A program made the translations under genes and the position numbers. The notes under the pieces were generated by a model. That model had not been told where the DNA came from, did no database searches, and saw only the letters and a program-made list of their open reading frames with translations. Below, one piece after another: positions 9,857-20,900 of a stretch of DNA of 64,000 nucleotides. Position 1 is the stretch's first letter. Every line of letters starts with the position of its first letter. The stretch spans positions 164,010,178 through 164,074,177 of the forward strand of contig NC_064622.1 of assembly GCF_023898315.1 (NCBI RefSeq), in the 5' to 3' direction. The stretch is from Schistocerca nitens (taxonomy: Eukaryota; Arthropoda; Insecta; Orthoptera; Acrididae).

Positions 9857-12290
9857 TGGCTATGTTCCTGAAGAGTTTCATTTCGTTGGCCTGTAGTCCT
9901 TTCTTTCCTTTTTTTTCTTTTTAATTCTTCTTCATCATTACCCAAGATTCACTTCCGTACAGCAGTGATGGTTTCGGCATAAATTTATAAAACTTGTGAG
10001 ATAAGTTTCTGTCCTTAATTCAATTTAAAGAGCTTCTCTAATTGTACTGCGAGGTAATGGAACTTTTCAATTTTGTCTTGCAGTCTGCTCTGTACATTAG
10101 CATGGTCTCTAAAAATTAAATTAGATCTGCTTGCTCCATGATCTTGTTTTTTGTTACTCTTTTGTCCTTAATGGATTTTTACCACAGAAAGCTATGATTT
10201 TTGTTTTTTTGTATTGAAATTTATATTATTCATTCGATATATTATTTGTAGTTCATAGGCAGTTTGCTGTTCTCTATCGTCACTGTTAGAGTTCAGACCT
10301 TGAGCATCTGCAAATAGCATCGTCACTAAATAATCTGGATGCTTTAAATACTGTGTGTAATTCTGTAGTTTCATTTTCCATTGCCGTACAATTTCGTCAG
10401 TGTGCGCGTACATATTGACGAGCAGTGGCGAAAGGCTGCAACCTTGTCGAACTCCTATGCTAATATCGCCTGTTCATTTCTCATTATCCCCAGTTATTTG
10501 GATTCTGGTGTTATCATAGATCTTCTGAATTACTTGTATAAGATATCGTTGTATGCCTCTCCTTCTTAACATTTCCGATAACAATTGTATCTTTAGTTTA
10601 CCTATGGCTTTTACATAATTTGTGAAAAGGATGTGCGTTTCTTCATCGTATTCCTTATGTTTATCTGTAATTATTCTTTATGGAAATTTATTTCCCTTAC
10701 AGCTCCTTCCTTTTCTGAATCCATTTTGTTTCTCCGACAGAATTCCCTCCATTAAGGGCTTCAGTCTTTCGTTATTCTTCCAGCACACATCTTACACGCT
10801 GAGTTAATTAACAATATCCCTCCAAAATTTTGGAGATTTGGTCTATCGCCCTTCTTGAACATTGGTTTTATGAACGATGTCTTCCAGTTTTGGACATTTC
10901 TTTCCTTATATAGCCTCGATTCAGAAATCTAAGGAATCATGTTTTAAATCCTACTGAAGAGCATTTTATCATTACGATGTTTTCACCGTTACTTTCCACA
11001 GTCTTTCTGTTCTGAGCATCCTCTGATTCGTGGTATTCAATGTGATCTGAATTTTATTTCAAGCGTTCCTCGTTTTTTTAGCAATGAAACCAATCTTTGC
11101 TCTTTATGACAATATCATCTGCCATATCCTTTTCCATGTTGCAGGTGTCATACTGTTTTACACGCAAGTGTTCGTTTCCCTTGGACTTAATCCTCAGTAG
11201 CTGCTACGAAATTATGGCATCCATCTTGATATAGTTTCCCGCTTACCTTTTACAAACCCACTGTTTTCTTCTGTATTCCAACTGCCTCCTCCATTTCTTT
11301 TGTCCAAAAGTTACGCCCATATTCTCCTTTTCCTCTGTGTTGTTTTACCTAATGCCTCACTCACTGCAGTACCTATTACGTTCTTAATTTGTCCTCATTG
11401 ATGTTCAATACTGTCTACTTCTAAGAGTCTACTCATAATTTGGCATAGCCATCACTGGTATAGATTCTTGATACTCATGTTCCAGTAAGTATATTTTATA
11501 TATCCCTCTTGGTTTCTCTGATGAGTTTTTGTATATATATGTAATACCATCTCTGCTTTAAGGCAACTTTTGCTTGAGCTAGAAGTGGTCTGTATTTATA
11601 TCATACCCTCTGTATACATGTAGATCCTGAAGCAGAATAGCTGCATTTTGCTTTGTTAGAAAAAGGTCAATTATGGTCCTACATTATCTAACAGGCGAAT
11701 AACTTTGTGTTTGTAGAAAGAGTTCAAAATTGGGGAAGTTGTCAAAAGTTGCAAAATCTCTTAACATGGTTCCATTGATATTGATTGTAAGCTCTCTTAA
11801 CATAAACTCCGCTGCAGAGTGCAAATCTCATTCTATAAACTAGTATATTATGTATTCTCTCCCTCCATTCTTGCATTTTAGTCTATACCACCTACAATTT
11901 AGTCATTCTTATTTATCATGTCTAGTGTTTTCTGCAGGCCCTCATAAAACACACCACCTTACTTCTTCACCCCGTCCTCTGGTCCATATACTGTTATATA
12001 GGGTAAATAGTATCTAGATATCTTAGATCTTTAACTGTTTATTCGTTCGTTTGTCCACGTATAGCTTACCAGTCTGCTCTATTTTTCGTTAATTAAACTC
12101 CAGCTTGTGCTCTTCTGCATTATTGCAACCCGCTAGATTCCTTTAGTTTTTGTTGCGGTTTCTCTAATGGATGCTCTCTTGTAATATTTTTTGTTATTTC
12201 CTTTACTTTGTGGATATCCCTCTGACGTTTCGTGTTATTATGTTTACAAATTCCGCTATTCAAAAGTTGGTGTTATTGTACCAGTTCATC
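9857..12290 (-). mobile_element. RTE-like LINE, nearly whole length but decayed
   Basis: From right to left on the minus strand: an endonuclease-like segment near 12,000 (V-Y-G-P-E-D-G, then a G-L-Q-K-T-L-D-M stretch), a template-binding region near 10,700-10,850 (FKKGDRPN, INSACKM, RLKPLMEGILSEKQNGFRKG), the palm near 10,200-10,480 (VTMLFADAQ, where the catalytic F-A-D-D reads F-A-D-A) and a C-terminal L-Y-G-S-E-S-W-like segment near 9950. All frames are broken. The left end abuts the CR1-like LINE and the right end is approximate. Confidence 0.75.
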
Positions 12291-12719
12291 AGATAGGTTT
12301 CTGTTCGCTTCGGTGAGCCTTCAAGGCCTTTTCGGACGGTGTTTGTTTTTTGTTTATTCTCTTATGTAGCGAAAGAGGTGGGAGGGGGAGGGGCTTCTAG
12401 AAGCCTGTAGGGGAGTAAACCCTTACAAGAAAATCAGGGAGGGTGGAAGACCGTGAAGTGGGAGTCCCACTATCCAACTATAACTCTGCAGCCTTCGTAA
12501 AGCAGTCAGGCGAAATCAGAATTACTGGAAAGCTACATAAGAGAAAAAGCTGGAAGGAAAAAATCTTGATTTATAGGAACCTAAACTAAATTTTGACCCA
12601 TACATTTCGGCGATAGTGGAGGTAATGTGAGCTAGTAATACATCCCTTGAGTTTGCTTTAAATGTGAACTCTTTCGAACAATGTTTGAATTCGACACGAT
12701 ACTGCAGTGCCAATGTTCG
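12291..12719. other. junction sequence between two oppositely oriented LINEs
   Basis: No clear motif. It may include the 5' leader of the minus-strand LINE on the left and decayed coding sequence of the next LINE on the right. Confidence 0.35.
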
Positions 12720-14201
12720 TCTGCAAATTTAAATACCTGGGGTCGTACATATAGAGGGACGGAGGACTGGAAAGCGAGATACAACACCGAATAAATTGCG
12801 GTTGGAACAACTGGAGGAAAATGAGTGGAGTATTGTGTGACAAGGACATGAGCATTGGGTTGAAAGGGAAAGTGTACAAGTCGGTGCTAAAGCCTGCTAT
12901 GATACACGGGGCAGAGACATGGCCAATCACAGTAGCCCAGGAAAGGAATATGGAAGTGGCGGAAATGAGGATGCTGAGGTGGATGTGTGGGGTAACAAGG
13001 AAGGACATGATTAGAAATGAATTTGTTAGAAGAGCTTTGAAAGTGGGACCTATGGGGAAAAAGATACAAGAGAGCAGACTAAGATGGTACGGACACTTAC
13101 AGAGAAAAGGAGAAGAGTATATCGGAAACAGAGTTGAAGTTATAAAGATTGAAGGAGCGAGAAGGAGAGGAAGACCTAAGATGAGGTTGTAACCTCCCCA
13201 CAATAAAATAATATAAATAATATTTACATTTAGTGTAACCTCCCAACAGTAAAAGTTCCGAAACCTCCCAACAGCAAAAAATATAACCATTACATTGACA
13301 TTTAGCGTAAACTACCAACAGATAAATTCCGTAACCTACCAATAATACAATCTCACTAACCTCTCAATAAAATTGTCGCTCAATTATAACCTTTCAATAA
13401 TGACTGTGAATTTAAACTGGTAAATTTAGGACGTCAGCAGTGCTGCGTCATGGCCCTGAAAATTCATTCTGAATAAATTGAAAAATCTTACCTCAATTAG
13501 GTCGCCGGATAATGCGTATATATCTGCTCCTATAAGAAATTTTTCTGGCGCAGCTCTGTGCAATGTTGCCCGATAGATTTGTCATGTATAAAAAGAAACA
13601 ACTTATTTTTCCTTTCAATAATCGGGATGACCAAGGATTGGAGAAATTAGTAAATTCTTTAAATTGAAATGAATGGTTGTCAAAAGTTACTTTTTATGAG
13701 AAAGATTATTATTAAGAGATTTTTTTTAAACATTTACATGGGACTTGATATAACAATACTACATATGCGCGAGGCTGCTTTTACCTTATACTACAACGCT
13801 CAGGCTCCGCCATCGCTCCACCACGACCGGCCCAGCCAACACGATACACCAGACTGCTCGCTAGCAACAACTAACTGCTACTGCTACACAGTTCCTACTG
13901 CAGTCAACACTGCTCTTTGGTCTGAGATTCTCTTATAGCTTACATATCGCAGGCAGCGCGTGAGCAATCCATCGAAATTACATCTGCTCGAGTGCGCTAA
14001 CAACAAATTCCTTAATCATGGACCTCTTACAAGGTGGAAGGAGAAGATATCCGGGGACCTAAGGGAGAAAGGATGGAAGAAGGAAGAGGCAGTGGATAGA
14101 GTACTATGGAGGAGGAGGATCCAGAAGAGCAACGCCGACCCTACGTGACGTGGGACAAGGCGAAGATAAAGAAGAAGAAGAAGAAGAAGGAGAAGAAAGA
14201 C
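12720..14201 (+). mobile_element. RTE-like LINE, 3' part, interrupted by a solo LTR
   Basis: The frame carries KYLGSYI then, after one stop, GGLESEIQHRINCGWNNWR (12,755 on) and an open stretch 12,821-13,187 with KVYKSVLKPAMIHGAETW and LRWYGHLQRKGEEYIGNRVE ending at RRRGRPKMR. The same frame resumes after the LTR at 14,036 (KEKISGDLREKGWKKEEAVD, VLWRRRIQ) and stops near 14,146. The 3' tail is (GAA)n at 14,166-14,200. Y-G-x-E-T-W and G-R-P-K are usual for the C-terminal region of this LINE type. It is 5'-truncated. Confidence 0.85.
13188..14031. mobile_element. solo LTR (LTR-retrotransposon fossil), 844 bp
   Basis: Begins TGTAACCTCC and ends CTCTTACA, so it has TG...CA ends, and is flanked by the 4-bp duplication AGGT (13,184-13,187 and 14,032-14,035). 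Removing the block and one AGGT restores an uninterrupted LINE reading frame across the site. No internal coding region, primer site or second LTR is present, as expected for a solo LTR left by recombination. The family is unresolved; a 4-bp duplication fits Gypsy-type elements. It is younger than the LINE it sits in. The AACCTCCCAACA-like units near its left end are repeated internally. Confidence 0.82.
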
Positions 14202-14386
14202 TGCAGTGGCAGTGTTATTCAGCAGTGTCAAACTTCTGAATAACACAGGCACTAAAATGTATTTATCCGCCGACAATAGGGAAGTGACTTTCAGCTAAAA
14301 TGTCTACCCTTTATTGGAGTATAAATAATGAATGTACGAGTGTGGGTTGTATACACATATTTGACGGATTTGTAAGTTTGGGCGTG

Positions 14387-14530
14387 GCCGTGAAGCGTTC
14401 TCGAATAGCCTAATGGCAAGGCGAACACTCGCGATAAGTGGGAAATCCGGGTTCGAGTCACTAACCGGTAGACGTTTTCACTGTCGTCATTCGATTATAC
14501 AGCTGATGATTGTCCATATTCAATGTGTGA
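14387..14530 (+). mobile_element. SINE E, tRNA-derived
   Basis: tRNA-like head AATAGCCTAATGGCAAGGCG (A box) and ATCCGGGTTCGAGTC (B box) followed by TTTTCACTGTCGTCATTCGA and CAGCTGATGATTGTCCATAT, a body I recall from locust SINEs. No clear target duplication was found. Confidence 0.7.
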
Positions 14531-14964
14531 ATTAACTGTTTGCTGTCATTATTTGTGGCAGAGTCGATTGAGAACCACACGACAATAGGACGAACATAGG
14601 CCGATAGTATTAAAGAAAATGCAGAAAAGTTAAATTTTCCGTTGACAAAGAGATCTTTAGGGACAGTGCACCACTTCTGATAGTACAAAAATCTTTCTCA
14701 AGAAACCGTCCCTGCTTTTGCCTCAACTGACTCAGGAAAAACACTGATCTTACCCTGCTGACAAGTATGCCCAATTTTGGTAAACCTGTATTGAGATGAC
14801 TCGACGGGGCTTCTCACATACGAGTGTAGTGTCTTGAACTGCGTTGCTTCGTCATATCTGGTCTCATGCATCCAACCAGCCTCACCAGCATCAGATACAG
14901 AGTTATTTCGCCACGCCCCACTCTGCGACCAACACTGACCACTACAGAAGAGAAGCTGTGAACG
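14531..14964. other. unassigned
   Basis: No recognisable gene or transposon. Confidence 0.35.
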
Positions 14965-16012
14965 TTTTCCACGTTCAATTGTTGGTAGTGAAGGTGGCAG
15001 GGGTAAAATACAGGAAACGAAAGGCTATTTACAATTTTTACAGAAACCAGATGGCAGTTATAAGAGTCGAGGGACATGAAAGGGAAGCAGTGGTTGGGAA
15101 CGGAGTGAGACAGGGTTGTAGCCTCTCCCCGATGTTATTAAATCTGTATATTGAGCAGGCAGTAAAGGAAACAAAAGAAAAATTCGGAGTAGGTATTAAA
15201 ATCCATGGAGAAGAAATAAAAACTTTAAGGTTCGCCGATGACATTGTAATTCTGTCAGCAAAGGACTTGGAAGAGCAGTTGAATGGAATGGACAGTGACT
15301 TGAAGGGAGGATATAAGATGAACATCAACAAAAGCAAAACGAGGATAATGGAATGTAGTCGAATTAAGTCGGGCTATGCTGAGGGAATTAGATTAGGAAA
15401 TGAGACACTTAAAGTAGTAAAGGAGTTTTGCTATTTGGGGAGCAAAATAACTGATGATGGTCGAAGTAGAGAGGATATAAAATGTAGACTGCCAATGGCA
15501 AGGAAAGCGTTTCTGAAGAAGAGAAATTTGTTAGCATCGAGTATAGATTTAAATGTCAGGAAGTCGTTTCTGAAAGTATTTGTATGGAGTGTAGCCATTT
15601 ATGGAAGTGAAACATGGACGATAAATAGTTTGGACAAGAAGAGAATAGAAGCCTTTGAAATGTGGTGCTACAGAAGAATGCTGAAGATTAGACGGGTAGA
15701 TCACGTAACTAATGAGGAAGTATTGAATAGGATTGGAGAGAAGAGAAGTTTGTGGCACAACTTGACTAGAAGAAGGGATCGGTTGGTAGGACATATTTTG
15801 AGGCATCAAGGGATCACCAACTTTGTATTGGAGGGCAGCGTGGAGAGTAAAAATCGTAGAGGGAGACCAAGAGATGAATACACTAAACAGATTCAGAAGG
15901 ATGTAGGCTGCAGTACGTATTGGGATATGAAGAAGCTTGCACAGGATAGAGTAGCATGGAGAGCTGCATCAAACGAGTCTCAGGACTGAAGACCACAACA
16001 ACAACAACAGTG
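14965..16012 (+). mobile_element. RTE-like LINE, 3' half with long open reverse transcriptase frame
   Basis: An uninterrupted frame runs from about 14,978 to the TGA at 15,987. It encodes the reverse transcriptase palm and C-terminus: NGVRQGCSLSPMLLNLYIEQ (15,098), LRFADDIVILSAKDLEEQLN with the catalytic F-A-D-D (15,226), FCYLGSKITDDGRSREDIK (15,426), SVAIYGSETWTINSLDKKR (15,588), EMWCYRRMLKIRRVDHVTNE (15,656) and NRRGRPRDEYTKQIQKD (15,850). The 3' end is GAAGACCACAACAACAACAA, a (CAA)n tail. The endonuclease and fingers are lost by 5' truncation. The lack of stops over about 1 kb makes this the youngest LINE in the window; without its 5' half it cannot move by itself. Confidence 0.93.
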
Positions 16013-16694
16013 AAGTTGAGCAACGTTTGCTTAAAGTTACTCAGTTGCCGTAATTACAGATTGAGACGAATAAACTCTTTCCCTGTAAATCATGAAATAC
16101 GAATGTAAATTGAAATAAAAGAAGAAAAGCTCTATGGGGTGACGATGAATAACCTGTTCATGTCAGTTATCAAAAGTATTGCACGATTACCAGCTTTTTC
16201 TGACCTTTTTGTTTACGTCCAAACTACACTCAAGTTAAATGTTTCAGAACAATGATACTTACGAACCTGAGGCGAGGGTGCAAAGCAATAATTGCATGAT
16301 TTGGCAAATAATGTAGTGTTGGAAGACTGAGATTTTATTTAATTTGTGGGCGTTAGTTACAGTATCAGTGTTTTAAATGAAAAGTAACATCATAACAAAT
16401 AAAAACAAAGACCCAGCTTATTAAATGGTTGTAAATAACAAAATGAAAACAAAGAGCGAGCCAGGGCTTTTCGAAGGTGGAACTGAATTCCGAAGCCAGG
16501 CTTGGCTGAACTTGACTGCGAACCAAGTAAAAATATTTTACCAGGCACAGTGGGAATGACGAATTCAGTCGCCTACTAAGATGGTCGCAAGCTGTGGGTA
16601 TACATCTCTACCCAGTTGTGGCCATAGCAACTATATTTTGTGTGCCTACTTTTTCTTGCTATTATCACATCTACCATATCCTGCCTGACTATCT
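16013..16694. other. unassigned AT-rich sequence
   Basis: No supported gene or repeat. Confidence 0.35.
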
Positions 16695-16745
<51 letters not shown>

Positions 16746-16792
16746 CATCTCTCTCCATCTCGTGTGTGTGTCTGTGTGTGTGTGTGTGTGTC

Positions 16793-16860
<68 letters not shown>

Positions 16861-16873
16861 TGTGTGTGTGTGG
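16695..16873. repeat. compound (CT)n-(GT)n microsatellite
   Basis: (CT)n at about 16,695-16,760 with small interruptions passes directly into (TG)n at about 16,760-16,873. ORFs of 112-130 codons over it are translated dinucleotide repeats (LSLSLS, CVCVCV), not genes. Confidence 0.98.
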
Positions 16874-17071
16874 AAGATGTATTTCGCCTTTTCCGATTTT
16901 GTCGCAGGTCTACGAATCCGTCGTCCCAATGACTTAATTTTCATGTCTGTCTCTTTCTTATCTCATTTGCTACATACCAGAATGATGTTCTTAGCGCAAA
17001 GTCGTCACATTCGAGATGGCGTGCACAGATAACAAATTCCTGTCTTTGCATGTCGTAGCACAGAGATTGCC

Positions 17072-17263
17072 GCCGGCCGGGGTGGCCGTGCGGTTCTAGG
17101 CGCTACATCTGGAACCGCGCGACCGCTACAGTCGCAGGTTCGAATCCTGCCTCGGGTATGGATGTGTAAGGATTCCTTATGTTAGTTAGGTTTAAGTAGT
17201 TCTAAGTTCTAGGGGACTGATGACCTCAGCAGTTAAGTCCCATAGCGCTCAGAACCATTTTTG
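17072..17263 (+). mobile_element. SINE A
   Basis: Near full-length, with small deletions in the middle (GATGTGTAAGGATTCCTTAT). Perfect duplication ACAGAGATTGCC at 17,060-17,071 and 17,264-17,275. Confidence 0.95.
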
Positions 17264-17275
17264 ACAGAGATTGCC

Positions 17276-17890
17276 TTTGTTGCCTGTGGAGGTGAAGTCT
17301 CGTCAGTGCTGCCCTCATTGCACGCCAACAACTGCTGTGCAACGAACTGCCCATCCAAACACAAAAAAGTCCGAGGGGTTCCTCCAAGTTGTGAAATTTC
17401 TATAGAGCAGGTGCAGATGCAGCGAATTGTACTGAGTGTTGAGTAAATATTTACGGGAGTGACATATGTACCGTTGCTTTATCAATAATGATGCCATGCA
17501 AACTGACATTAAACAGTTTCCGAAAGAGGACCCTAGCGCGAGATTTAATTTCCGGTTTAAGACTATGAAGCGTGGATTATTTACTTTCGAAGTCCATTTT
17601 GCCTAGCTGTTAAGAGAGAGGGAAAATCATCGAACTATACAAGAAAGTAAATGAAAATGTCTTCTGCAGTCTGCTTTGTTTTAGACCACTCAGACGGATT
17701 TTACTCATGGTTGTTGTAAATGCCACAGCCGATTTCCTGTGTCCAGTAGAAGCGGGCATTGTCCAGCCTTGAGATGGTGGTCTGGGCTTTCACTAATTCG
17801 ACTAAAGCAGTTTTCAGCAGTAACGTAATAGGCTGCCTTCAGGCCGTACTGACTTTCGCATGATGGCAGGTGTTTCCTTGCATCTGTCTC
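17276..17890. other. unassigned
   Basis: A 61-codon plus ORF (17,261-17,446) begins in the SINE tail and has no motif. Nothing else seen. Confidence 0.35.
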
Positions 17891-17904
17891 ACATTAAACT
17901 TCTG

Positions 17905-18133
17905 TCCGCCCCGGTAGCTGAGTGGTCAGCGTGACAGATTGTCAATCCTAAGGGCCCGGGTTCGATTCCCGGCTGGGTCGGAGATTTTTCTCCGCTCAGG
18001 GACTGGGTGTTGTGTTGTCCTAATCATCATCATTTCATCCCCATCGACGCGCAGGTCGCCGAAGTGGCGTCAAATCGAAAGACCTGCACCAGGCGAACGG
18101 TCTACCCGACGGGAGGCCCTAGCCACACGACAT
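17905..18133 (+). mobile_element. SINE F, tRNA-derived
   Basis: Head CCCCGGTAGCTGAGTGGTCA with B box GGGTTCGATTCCCGG, body GACTGGGTGTTGTGTTGTCC and a tail ending GGAGGCCCTAGCCACACGAC. The perfect 14-bp duplication ACATTAAACTTCTG (17,891-17,904 and 18,134-18,147) shows a recent, intact insertion. It shares the CTGGGTGTTGTG block with SINE C. Confidence 0.94.
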
Positions 18134-18255
18134 ACATTAAACTTCTGAAAAGCCACTATGCAGTGGAGTACTATTAGCGGCAGCAGAAAATAATTTTATT
18201 ACAATTGAAAGAAAATCAGCCCTCGGTCACTATTTTTAACAAATTAACCTGGTTT

Positions 18256-18352
18256 CGTGCGGTTAAAGGCGCTGCAGTCTGGAACCGCAAGACCGCTACG
18301 GTCGCAGGTTCGAATCCTGCCTCGGGCATGGATGTTTGTGATGTCCATTTTT
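18256..18352 (+). mobile_element. head-only SINE A (97 bp) with its own duplication
   Basis: Contains only the tRNA-like head and GGGCATGGATGTTTGTGATG, then stops at GTCC followed by a short T run. Perfect 12-bp duplication TTAACCTGGTTT at 18,244-18,255 and 18,353-18,364. The 3' domain is absent although the insertion is complete at both ends. Confidence 0.9.
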
Positions 18353-18364
18353 TTAACCTGGTTT

Positions 18365-18957
18365 CTACACTGCTAGGAGTGTCTTCCTCGGAATTTAAAT
18401 CAAAGAACGGTTTATATTCTATAACATGGTCACAGAATTATGACTAAAACGTATGATAGAGTATAAGTACGGAATCGTCGTGAAAGACTGGCAGTAGTTG
18501 TGTGTCATTTATAAAATAATAAATATGCCAAAAGGGCATTAGTCACAAAAATATTAAAGATAAAGAAAACAGTGTTGGCGAGCCACTAAGGGCTGCTCGT
18601 TACTTGGGAGGTGCAGGTTGCAAAACAGACTGAGGTGCCCGCGTTCACAAATGCGGCCAGGTGAACATGGCACTGCAACGAGCGCGCCATCTAGTAGCCG
18701 TAGATACAATTAGGCTACTTCACATTGAAATATAGCCAGAAATGATTATAAATGAACAGTATTTGGTACATAATGGAAAGAAATGTTTGTTTGATTGTAG
18801 CATACAACATAACATTTTGTCTACATCAAAGCTTATAACAGTAAGATAAAACATCATTATGAAAATGTAGATAGGACTGAATGACAACTTGTAGAAAGCA
18901 ATATTGACGTGAAATGCAGCCAAGAAGCATTTGATAATTGAAAAACATAGGACTACC
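18365..18957. other. unassigned; probably trailing part of the Penelope-like element
   Basis: AT-rich, no open frame of note. Its position just 3' of the minus-strand endonuclease frame makes an untranslated trailer possible. Confidence 0.35.
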
Positions 18958-19975
18958 TTAGAAGGAAAAAACATTTCGGCAATCTGCACAAGGAGACCCG
19001 AAGTCAAATATCGAGTAACACTTTATACCGTTGAAAAAATTTTTGTTACGTAGCTGTAGCTGTTCGTTAAGGATGAGGCTATCCTTTCGAGCAAAATGCT
19101 TGAATATCTCAAATTCTTCTAGAATATCTAGTCTACGCTCTTTCATTTCGGTGTGCAAAATTTTGCTATCGCAGATGGCTTTAGGTGAATGACCTGTAAT
19201 TAGAAGATGGTCGGCAAAAGACGAATTTTGGAGGCTAGTGCCATTTTTTCTTAGGAAGTGTTCTTCATATCTTGTAGTGAAGGCACGTCCTGTTTGTCCT
19301 ATATAGTACGAGGAGCAAGTATGCAGACAATTTTGTAGACGCCAGAATTTTCTAAAGGGGAACGCATACAATCTAAATTATGAATGAAGTTTTTTTTTTT
19401 TCAATTTGTTATTAGTAGAAAAAGCAACGTTGCAATCGTATTTCTTTCGAAGAATGCGTTGGATTTGATAAGAGATAGGCCCCACGAAAGGAATAGAGAA
19501 ATATTTTTTTGAGTTAGACTCGATAACAGAAGTGCCTAGCGTAGTAAGTCTTTTAGCAGTTTTCTTTTTAAGGACGTCATCTGCTATGTTAGGTTTATAC
19601 TCGTTGTTAACAGCTATTGTTTTAAGTAAATTGATTTCGTCGTCGAAGTTTTCTTTAGAAAGTGGGATGGTAATGGCTCGGTGAACAGCAGAATTAAAGA
19701 AGGCTTTTTTATGCGATTGTGGATGAGTAGAAGATGCAGGAACGATCTGGTGGGTATATGTTACTTTACGAAAAATATTGAAAGAAATTTTATTTGTTTC
19801 TATAGTAAGCGTCAAGTCAAGAAAATTTAATTGATGGGCCTCATTTTCAAATTCGATAGTGAAAGAAATTTTCTCTTGAAGATCATTGAATAGGTTAAAG
19901 ATACGATCAACACCGTCAGCGGGTCCTGAACGTGCAGCCATGTACAAGATTTTACTAATTTTATTCAATCGCGTT
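18958..19975 (-). mobile_element. Penelope-like element: reverse transcriptase C-terminus plus GIY-YIG endonuclease
   Basis: The right-hand minus ORF (19,968-19,378; 196 aa) has EKISFTIEFENEAHQLNFLD, the L-N-F-L-D-[LV]-T motif typical of Penelope reverse transcriptases, then a basic C-terminal stretch (RILRKKYDCNVAFSTNNKL). The left-hand ORF (19,371-18,958; 137 aa) has SSYYIGQTGRAFTTRYEEH, matching a GIY-YIG nuclease core (Y-I-G-x-T-x-R, distal R and E-H), and FADHLLITGHS, as in Penelope proteins. The pair and its order are diagnostic of endonuclease-bearing Penelope-like elements. The catalytic Y-x-D-D region is missing, so the copy is 5'-truncated; the two parts lie in different frames. Confidence 0.88.
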
Positions 19976-20044
19976 GGAAGCTGTACAAAATTCTACATCA
20001 CATGACTGTATATTATTAAAAAATCCTACTAGAATAACATACGT

Positions 20045-20245
20045 CTCGCAAAATGGGAGAACGAGACAATTCAAGATTATTAGAGCTAATACAGAGCATT
20101 ACAGACAATCACTCTTCCCACTGGTCATTCGGGAATGGAGCGGGAAAGGGGGGAGGGAGGAATGGGCGGGGGTTACCTAGTGGTACCAGTAGTAAAATGC
20201 GTCACACACAGTCAGGTGGGTTGCGGAATATTGATGTAGCGTAGA
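20045..20245 (+). mobile_element. 3' end of a CR1-like LINE
   Basis: ATTAGAGCTAATACAGAGCA, TTACAGACAATCACTCTTCC and a terminal TTGCGGAATATTGATGTAG parallel the 3' end at 37,196-37,365 (GATTAGAGCG, CTTTCAGACAGTCGTTCTTC, GCTTGCGGAGTACAAATG). The fragment is extremely 5'-truncated and is the last recognisable transposon before the gene domain. Confidence 0.75.
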
Positions 20246-20249
20246 ATGA

Positions 20250-20900
20250 GACGGCGAATTCGGTCATGGAAAAGACGCTTTAGGAAAATAGGCAGTGGCA
20301 CATACACGCAAAGCTGCCCTCGCGCTCGATATTCCGGTTCGAGCCTCGGAGACCGGCCGCCGAGCCTCGTTGCTCGTCGCCCCGAAACCTTGAAACTGGT
20401 TGCGGCTGTGATACGTGCGGCGTATGGCGCCGGCTGTTTGTGTTTCATTAGCCTACACGGCCGGCATCGTCGTGTCGCTGTGGGTGCGGTGGCGGCTGCC
20501 GCTGCGCCAGGGGAACGCACGCGGCAGGGGAGAGAGAAGAGGGTGGCGCTCCCTGGAGGGGGAACCCCCTGTGTGGCGGAGGGGGAACCCCCCCCCCTCT
20601 GGGGAGGGGAGCCGGCGCGCCGGCCGGGCAGTACCGTGTCCGACAGCCGGCTGCTCGGCCGCCGAGTTCCCTGGTCCGGTGCGGCTGCGCTCTGCGACGC
20701 TACGCGACGCGAACTGTCCTGCGTGTGCGTGGACGCCGGCACGCACGCGTCTTCCGCGGACCTCCGTGTTGTCTCCGCCGCCACCGCTACCGGTCGCGTC
20801 TGCTCTGACGTCACAGCTGACACGACCACTGCTCGCTCTCCTCCTGTTGCAGAACACGCACTGCTAACCTGAACAGCGTCGTGAGCGTAAACAAACACAG
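20250..20900. promoter_or_regulatory. CpG-rich block, candidate promoter or first exon
   Basis: Strongly GC- and CpG-rich compared with flanks, transposon-free, with long ORFs open on both strands (a compositional effect). It contains a perfect cAMP-response-type site TGACGTCA (20,806-20,813) and two copies of GGGGGAACCCCC (20,558-20,569; 20,581-20,592) that fit the Rel/NF-kappaB pattern GGGRNWYYCC. An ATG-started 208-codon plus frame (20,246-20,872) is possible but unsupported by any motif. Function as a promoter is inference. Confidence 0.45.

Noticed and set aside
16576-17032. ORFs of 112-130 codons
   Set aside because: Translated CT and GT dinucleotide repeats.
20212-20898. Long overlapping ORFs on both strands (up to 228 codons)
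   Set aside because: Three frames are open at once, as expected in stop-poor CpG-rich DNA. No motif or duplicated pattern supports any of them.
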